This document shows, piece by piece, positions 4,601-6,322 of a DNA stretch of 6,322 nucleotides. Below the pieces are notes generated by a model that saw only the letters and a list, made by a program, of their open reading frames with translations, ran no database searches and had not been told where the DNA came from. The position numbers were made by a program, and so were the translations under genes. The DNA comes from an uncultured Clostridia bacterium. GTDB lineage: Bacteria; Bacillota; Clostridia; TANB77; CAG-508. Numbering within the stretch: the first letter of the stretch is position 1; the number at the start of each line of letters is the position of its first letter. The DNA is taken from positions 1-6,322 of the forward strand of contig CAPBNZ010000088.1 in the NCBI GenBank assembly GCA_948585895.1, in the 5' to 3' direction.

Positions 4601-6322
4601 CAACATTGATAGGTTGTATTTCTAATGCTTTTCTATATATCTGCTCTTGCTTTGTTAAATCTCCCTCATATACTTTTGCAAGCATAACTTCTTCTTCACA
4701 TTTTACTAAATTTTCATAGTCATTGATTGCTTCCTGTGCTAATAATGTATATACTACTTGATATGAACCCCTAGCATAATTTGAATTAGCATTTCCCCAA
4801 CCAAGTAGTAATCTCTCTCCTCTTTCAGATGCTGTCCAACCAGATACATCATTGTCTAGATACCAAACTCCTTTGCCTTGTGCATTTTTCCAATAATAAA
4901 TCATTGCTGCATGTCCTGGTTGCCCTACAACAACACAAGGTATTCCATGAGACGTACGAACACTTGAACCTATCTTTGATATACCTCCACATACTGCTCC
5001 TGATAAGACTATTGGATTTCTAAAAATCATCCACATCTTTTTTAACCCTGGTCTATAAGTTACATTGTATTTAGAAAAAATTCCTTTAAAATAATTGTCC
5101 CACTCATCTTTTTTATCTGGATCATAAAATTCAGGTTGATTAAGATTTTCATTTCTATAGTCCAGATAAGGGTGAGGTGATAGATATCTTCCATATTGAT
5201 CTGGATATTGGTCTACAAATGATTGCGTATATTCATTTAACCATAAAGTTTCCTCGTCGTCTGAAAGGTTATTAAAAATATAACGCATTTCTTCTACACT
5301 ATAATTCTCGAACCACTGTGTAATATCTAATTTTGGTGTCCCATCTTCATTTAACTGTGGTGTGCCATCGTCATTTCTTAAAACCACAAAATTCCCATTT
5401 TTATGCATATCTTTATATGTTTGATAACGTGTTATTGCATCTGATTTATTTTCTCCTCCTGGTTGTAACCATAATCCAAAAGTTTGGGAATGAGTTAATG
5501 ACATTGCAATAGCCATTCTTGTATATAAATCTCCTAACACTGTACCATATTTTGTTGTTTCTGTTATATTAAAATCTTCTTTATGTGTTTCATATAATCT
5601 TGTAAGTTGTGTTAATGTATTATAATATCCACCCTCTGGTTGTCCTCCTAATATAAAATGTTCTAATACATTTATATCACCTGTAAGCCATTCATAAGTT
5701 TCTTTATTTATATCACTTGCAAGAAAAAATCTTCTTAATCCATATGGTCCTACTCTACTTATAAGCTCTCTTTTTAAAAGTGTCAATTTAAAATCTTGAT
5801 TTGACAAATCTGCATTTGCATATTTTGTTTTTATTTCATTATCTAATTCTTCTAAAGATGGAACTAAATTTGTTCCTGGTTCCTGGTAACCTTCTTTTAT
5901 TAATTTAGCATCTACATAAACAGAATGGTCATTTCCATTTGCTCCATTGTCATTCGCTACTAATTTTAAAAATTTTGCATTTTCAATATCTATTTTGATA
6001 AATATGGCATCATTCGATGATTTGATGGCTTGTGGATTATCTTCTGTTTCTAACTTCCACTCCTTTCCATCTTTTGATGTATAAACATAAAATTTAACAC
6101 CATTTCCAGCATTACCAGATGAAGTATTTACTCCCATATAAGTAGTAAAATAATCATACTCTTGATAATCACTTAAATTATATACTACTTCTGAACTAGC
6201 ATGTGCCCAAATCCCTTTTTCAAAATTATAATTTCCACCTTCTATTCTTACGGAAAATTCTCCTCCACTTTCTGTTCTATTTAAATATACATTTCCCCAT
6301 CCTGCTTTTGCGGAAGAATATT
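1686..6322 (-). CDS. Large modular surface protein: NPCBM, transglutaminase-like, TPR, F5/8C, Ig-like and dockerin domains (5' partial)
   Basis: The frame stays open to the window edge, encoding about 1,544 residues; the true start and any signal peptide lie outside. The Met codon at 6137 is inside a domain and is not the start. In N-to-C order (bases): NPCBM carbohydrate-binding module (6322-5892, with GWGNV, EKGIWAHA and KFYVYTSKDGKEW); a helical region; a transglutaminase/cysteine-protease-like core with Cys (4989-4991), His (4911-4913) and Asp (4854-4856); TPR-like helices (about 4750-4450); two beta-sandwich segments (about 4350-3820); an F5/8 type C module (about 3799-3346); Ig-like modules (3332-2119); and a dockerin-like end (1874-1689). 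The likely role is an extracellular enzyme held on glycans and docked to a cohesin-bearing partner. Domain calls come from motifs; the enzyme's reaction (protease, amidase or transferase) and substrate are unknown. There is no LPXTG or SLH anchor. The gene ends just before a strong terminator. Confidence 0.9.
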   Translation of the reverse strand, partial: YSSAKAGWGNVYLNRTESGGEFSVRIEGGNYNFEKGIWAHASSEVVYNLSDYQEYDYFTTYMGVNTSSGNAGNGVKFYVYTSKDGKEWKLETEDNPQAIKSSNDAIFIKIDIENAKFLKLVANDNGANGNDHSVYVDAKLIKEGYQEPGTNLVPSLEELDNEIKTKYANADLSNQDFKLTLLKRELISRVGPYGLRRFFLASDINKETYEWLTGDINVLEHFILGGQPEGGYYNTLTQLTRLYETHKEDFNITETTKYGTVLGDLYTRMAIAMSLTHSQTFGLWLQPGGENKSDAITRYQTYKDMHKNGNFVVLRNDDGTPQLNEDGTPKLDITQWFENYSVEEMRYIFNNLSDDEETLWLNEYTQSFVDQYPDQYGRYLSPHPYLDYRNENLNQPEFYDPDKKDEWDNYFKGIFSKYNVTYRPGLKKMWMIFRNPIVLSGAVCGGISKIGSSVRTSHGIPCVVVGQPGHAAMIYYWKNAQGKGVWYLDNDVSGWTASERGERLLLGWGNANSNYARGSYQVVYTLLAQEAINDYENLVKCEEEVMLAKVYEGDLTKQEQIYRKALEIQPINVDAWLGLINVYNANKNKSEDEFYELAEALAEKLKYHPLPMYQLTNLIKPKLTSVENSYKFTLLQTRILTEGSNLPDSATDKVLQPAITRTEANYLLGRVDKTIATFSFDGADAGKIVLASRFDGNGIRWDYSLDGKQTWNEVSFTADEEHKLQLTQEQIRNITEENDIYVHIVGVDYEENNLFKIDITKGVIPNNIYANDLENRIVGVNLGCEWRYTENDNWTSYSVVSPDLTGNKTIQIRQCATGTKLASDASPVYTFTEDNQPDTRKYIPVSHLTLHSVSTEATNNGGAATNAIDANYNTNWHSAWNGSDTERYIVIKLDKAVSLSAVEFVPAGGGNGKIYDGTIYGSMDGDNWEELANLKNLTYTNQANTIEEAIKNTKSFEIEDSKEVQYVKIVADRASNGNWFTARAFNFYQDLTKNPHPTAGIAYSTTEPTNGIVVARLINPSTEITITNNEGKDTYIFTENGEFTFEFEDKNGITGTAVAKVNWIDKDGPTADVKYKLDAEKKLLILLDNISEDVYLLDENNNKINYVEVENGKLQSVTYLDSSGNTYKTIYVDENGHTKKIVYKNTTGQVKNVAEYVITLKTVEDEGTNLGEIEKEEYFDSEGNTVTISDSEKENLRILQQTARSNPLEYALEESGEYEFRLLDKANNVGYKSIKVDYINNDTTILASDITYDITKETNKDVTATIKPYIIDTNGNKDVNVTITSDKGKNTHTFTKNGEFTFCYKDASDKNDLEVKEHKAKVNWIDKEAPTAEVSYSITETTKENVIATLVNESEEITITNNNGSKEYLFTENGEFTFEFRDAVGNKGNVTAKVTWINENVSEELIFESEKYEIRDGYILNIRAKIDDKEGTKVQELKENINTNQTIKIVDKDGIVMQDDDFITTGSKIVVGENLEYTLIVEGDIDGDGEITVNDIARMKLHILEAELLEGKSLKAANMDKDEDITINDLAILKLLLIGFSELN
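1689..1874 (-). other. C-terminal type I dockerin-like domain
   Basis: The last 62 residues hold two EF-hand-like calcium loops, each followed by a helix. Loop 1 is DIDGDGEITVND, with Asp at 1, 3, 5 and 12 and Gly at 6. Loop 2 is NMDKDEDITIND, with Asn1, Asp3, Asp5 and Asp12 but Glu instead of Gly at 6. The helices ARMKLHILEAE and AILKLLLIG match dockerin spacing. Positions 10-11 of the loops, which often set cohesin specificity, are Val-Asn and Ile-Asn, nearly symmetric. A non-cellulosomal role is possible, since such domains are common on Clostridia surface proteins. Confidence 0.85.
2119..3332 (-). repeat. Series of Ig-like modules with a common ENGEFTFEF...VNWID core
   Basis: Three clear copies are at 3332-3117, about 2582-2334 and 2333-2119. 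Each has a strand ending in TENGEFTFEF or a close variant, a short loop, and a K-V-N/T-W-I-D/N strand, two of them followed by a PTA start of the next unit. A fourth, divergent copy (3116 to about 2590) carries a large insertion and ends GEYEFRLLDKANN. At DNA level 27 bases are identical at 2338-2364 and 3121-3147. The modules probably form a stalk between the enzyme and the dockerin end. Their exact Pfam family is not determined. Confidence 0.72.
2868..2975 (-). repeat. Three tandem 12-residue repeats inside an Ig-like module
   Basis: The translated units SVTYLDSSGNTY, KTIYVDENGHTK and KIVYKNTTGQVK follow each other without gaps and fit the pattern x-x-x-Y-x-(D/N)-x-x-G-x-(T/V)-x. A related unit (EEYFDSEGNTVT) occurs about 25 codons further on. 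The pattern resembles beta-hairpin repeats of the MORN/YwqK or YD kind. It forms part of the insertion that makes this Ig-like unit about 175 residues long instead of about 72. Confidence 0.6.
3346..3799 (-). other. F5/8 type C (discoidin/CBM32) module
   Basis: The segment has the typical course of the fold: ATNAIDANYNTNWHSAWNG near the start (the D-x-x-x-x-T-x-W pattern), YIVIKLDKAVSLSAVEFVP, then GTIYGSMDGDNWEELANL and VQYVKIVADRASNG, and a closing ARAFNFYQDL. These modules bind terminal sugars on mucins and other glycans in gut Clostridia. It is the second carbohydrate-binding module of this protein and sits on the C-terminal side of the catalytic core. Confidence 0.82.
4450..4750 (-). other. 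TPR-like helical segment
   Basis: The stretch IYRKALEIQPINVDAWLGL, followed by INVYNANKNKSEDEFYELAE, has the spacing of a tetratricopeptide repeat: an Ala-Leu helix ending in Pro, then Asp-Ala-Trp-Leu-Gly-Leu opening the next helix pair. One clear unit and one or two degenerate neighbours follow the catalytic core directly. It may pack against the core or act as a spacer or protein-contact surface. Confidence 0.5.
4780..5560 (-). other. Transglutaminase / cysteine-protease-like catalytic core
   Basis: The key segments are AVCGGISK (Cys at 4989-4991), VVGQPGHAAMIYYW (His at 4911-4913) and WYLDNDVSGW (Asp at 4854-4856, a second Asp at 4848-4850). Cys to His is 26 residues and His to Asp 19, the order and rough spacing of the transglutaminase-like papain fold, in which a Cys at a helix start is followed by a His strand and an Asp strand. 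The preceding helical part (EEMRYIFNNLS, LKKMWMIFRNPI) probably belongs to the same unit. Known members of this superfamily include proteases, amidases and cross-linkers; which one this is remains open. Confidence 0.65.
5892..6322 (-). other. NPCBM carbohydrate-binding module (cut by window edge)
   Basis: This in-frame part of the large protein reads GWGNVYLNRT, EKGIWAHASSEVVYNLSDY, YDYFTTYMGVN and VKFYVYTSKDGKEW, then a beta-strand carrying VYVDAKLI. This is the sequence course of NPCBM domains (Pfam PF08305) found at the N-terminus of glycoside hydrolases and other surface proteins, where they bind galactose-type sugars. Seeing the motif on both sides of the Met at 6137 shows that the protein begins further upstream. 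The ligand cannot be read from the sequence. Confidence 0.82.

Noticed and set aside
4829..5023. Plus-strand open frame of 64 codons antisense to the transglutaminase-like core
   Set aside because: It lies opposite the Cys-His-Asp segments and shows no family resemblance.
6135..6137. ATG as start codon of the large gene
   Set aside because: The upstream frame is open to the window edge and encodes the first half of the NPCBM module.

Overview
The window is AT-rich DNA with strong Shine-Dalgarno sites and AT-biased codons. Its gene content (a Bacillota-type M14 peptidase, a YdaD/YhdF-like short-chain dehydrogenase, and a very large surface protein ending in a dockerin) fits a Clostridia-type Gram-positive bacterium, probably a gut or polysaccharide-rich-habitat anaerobe. 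The host assignment is inference; no rRNA or other taxonomic marker is present.

Layout: (1) 52-639, plus strand: the N-terminal part of an M14 zinc carboxypeptidase. Recognisable homology stops near base 524, at the GVNL motif, and the last zinc ligand and catalytic Glu are missing. (2) 525-585: a short non-coding junction with an imperfect inverted repeat (541-575) around an 8-nt spacer. (3) 586-1531, minus strand: a short-chain dehydrogenase/reductase, complete except for one extra base in an A/T run at 1258-1261 that splits the frame. (4) 1532-1685: intergenic, with the SDR ribosome binding site, a weak promoter candidate, and a strong hairpin terminator for the upstream gene. (5) 1686-6322, minus strand: one open frame running off the window edge, encoding the last ~1,544 residues of a modular, presumably secreted protein: NPCBM carbohydrate-binding module (cut by the edge), helical region plus transglutaminase/cysteine-protease-like core with a Cys-His-Asp set, TPR-like helices, beta-sandwich modules, F5/8 type C (discoidin/CBM32) module, a series of Ig-like modules, and a C-terminal type I dockerin-like domain.

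The three genes do not form an obvious pathway. The large protein is the most interesting object: a putative cysteine-type enzyme flanked by two carbohydrate-binding modules and carrying a dockerin, which suggests action on glycans or glycoproteins while tethered to a cohesin partner. The SDR has its own ribosome binding site and lies downstream of a terminator, so it is probably transcribed separately. The truncated peptidase converges on the SDR and their reading frames overlap by 54 bases. That arrangement, together with the hairpin at the homology break, points to a rearrangement, an integration scar or an assembly junction.
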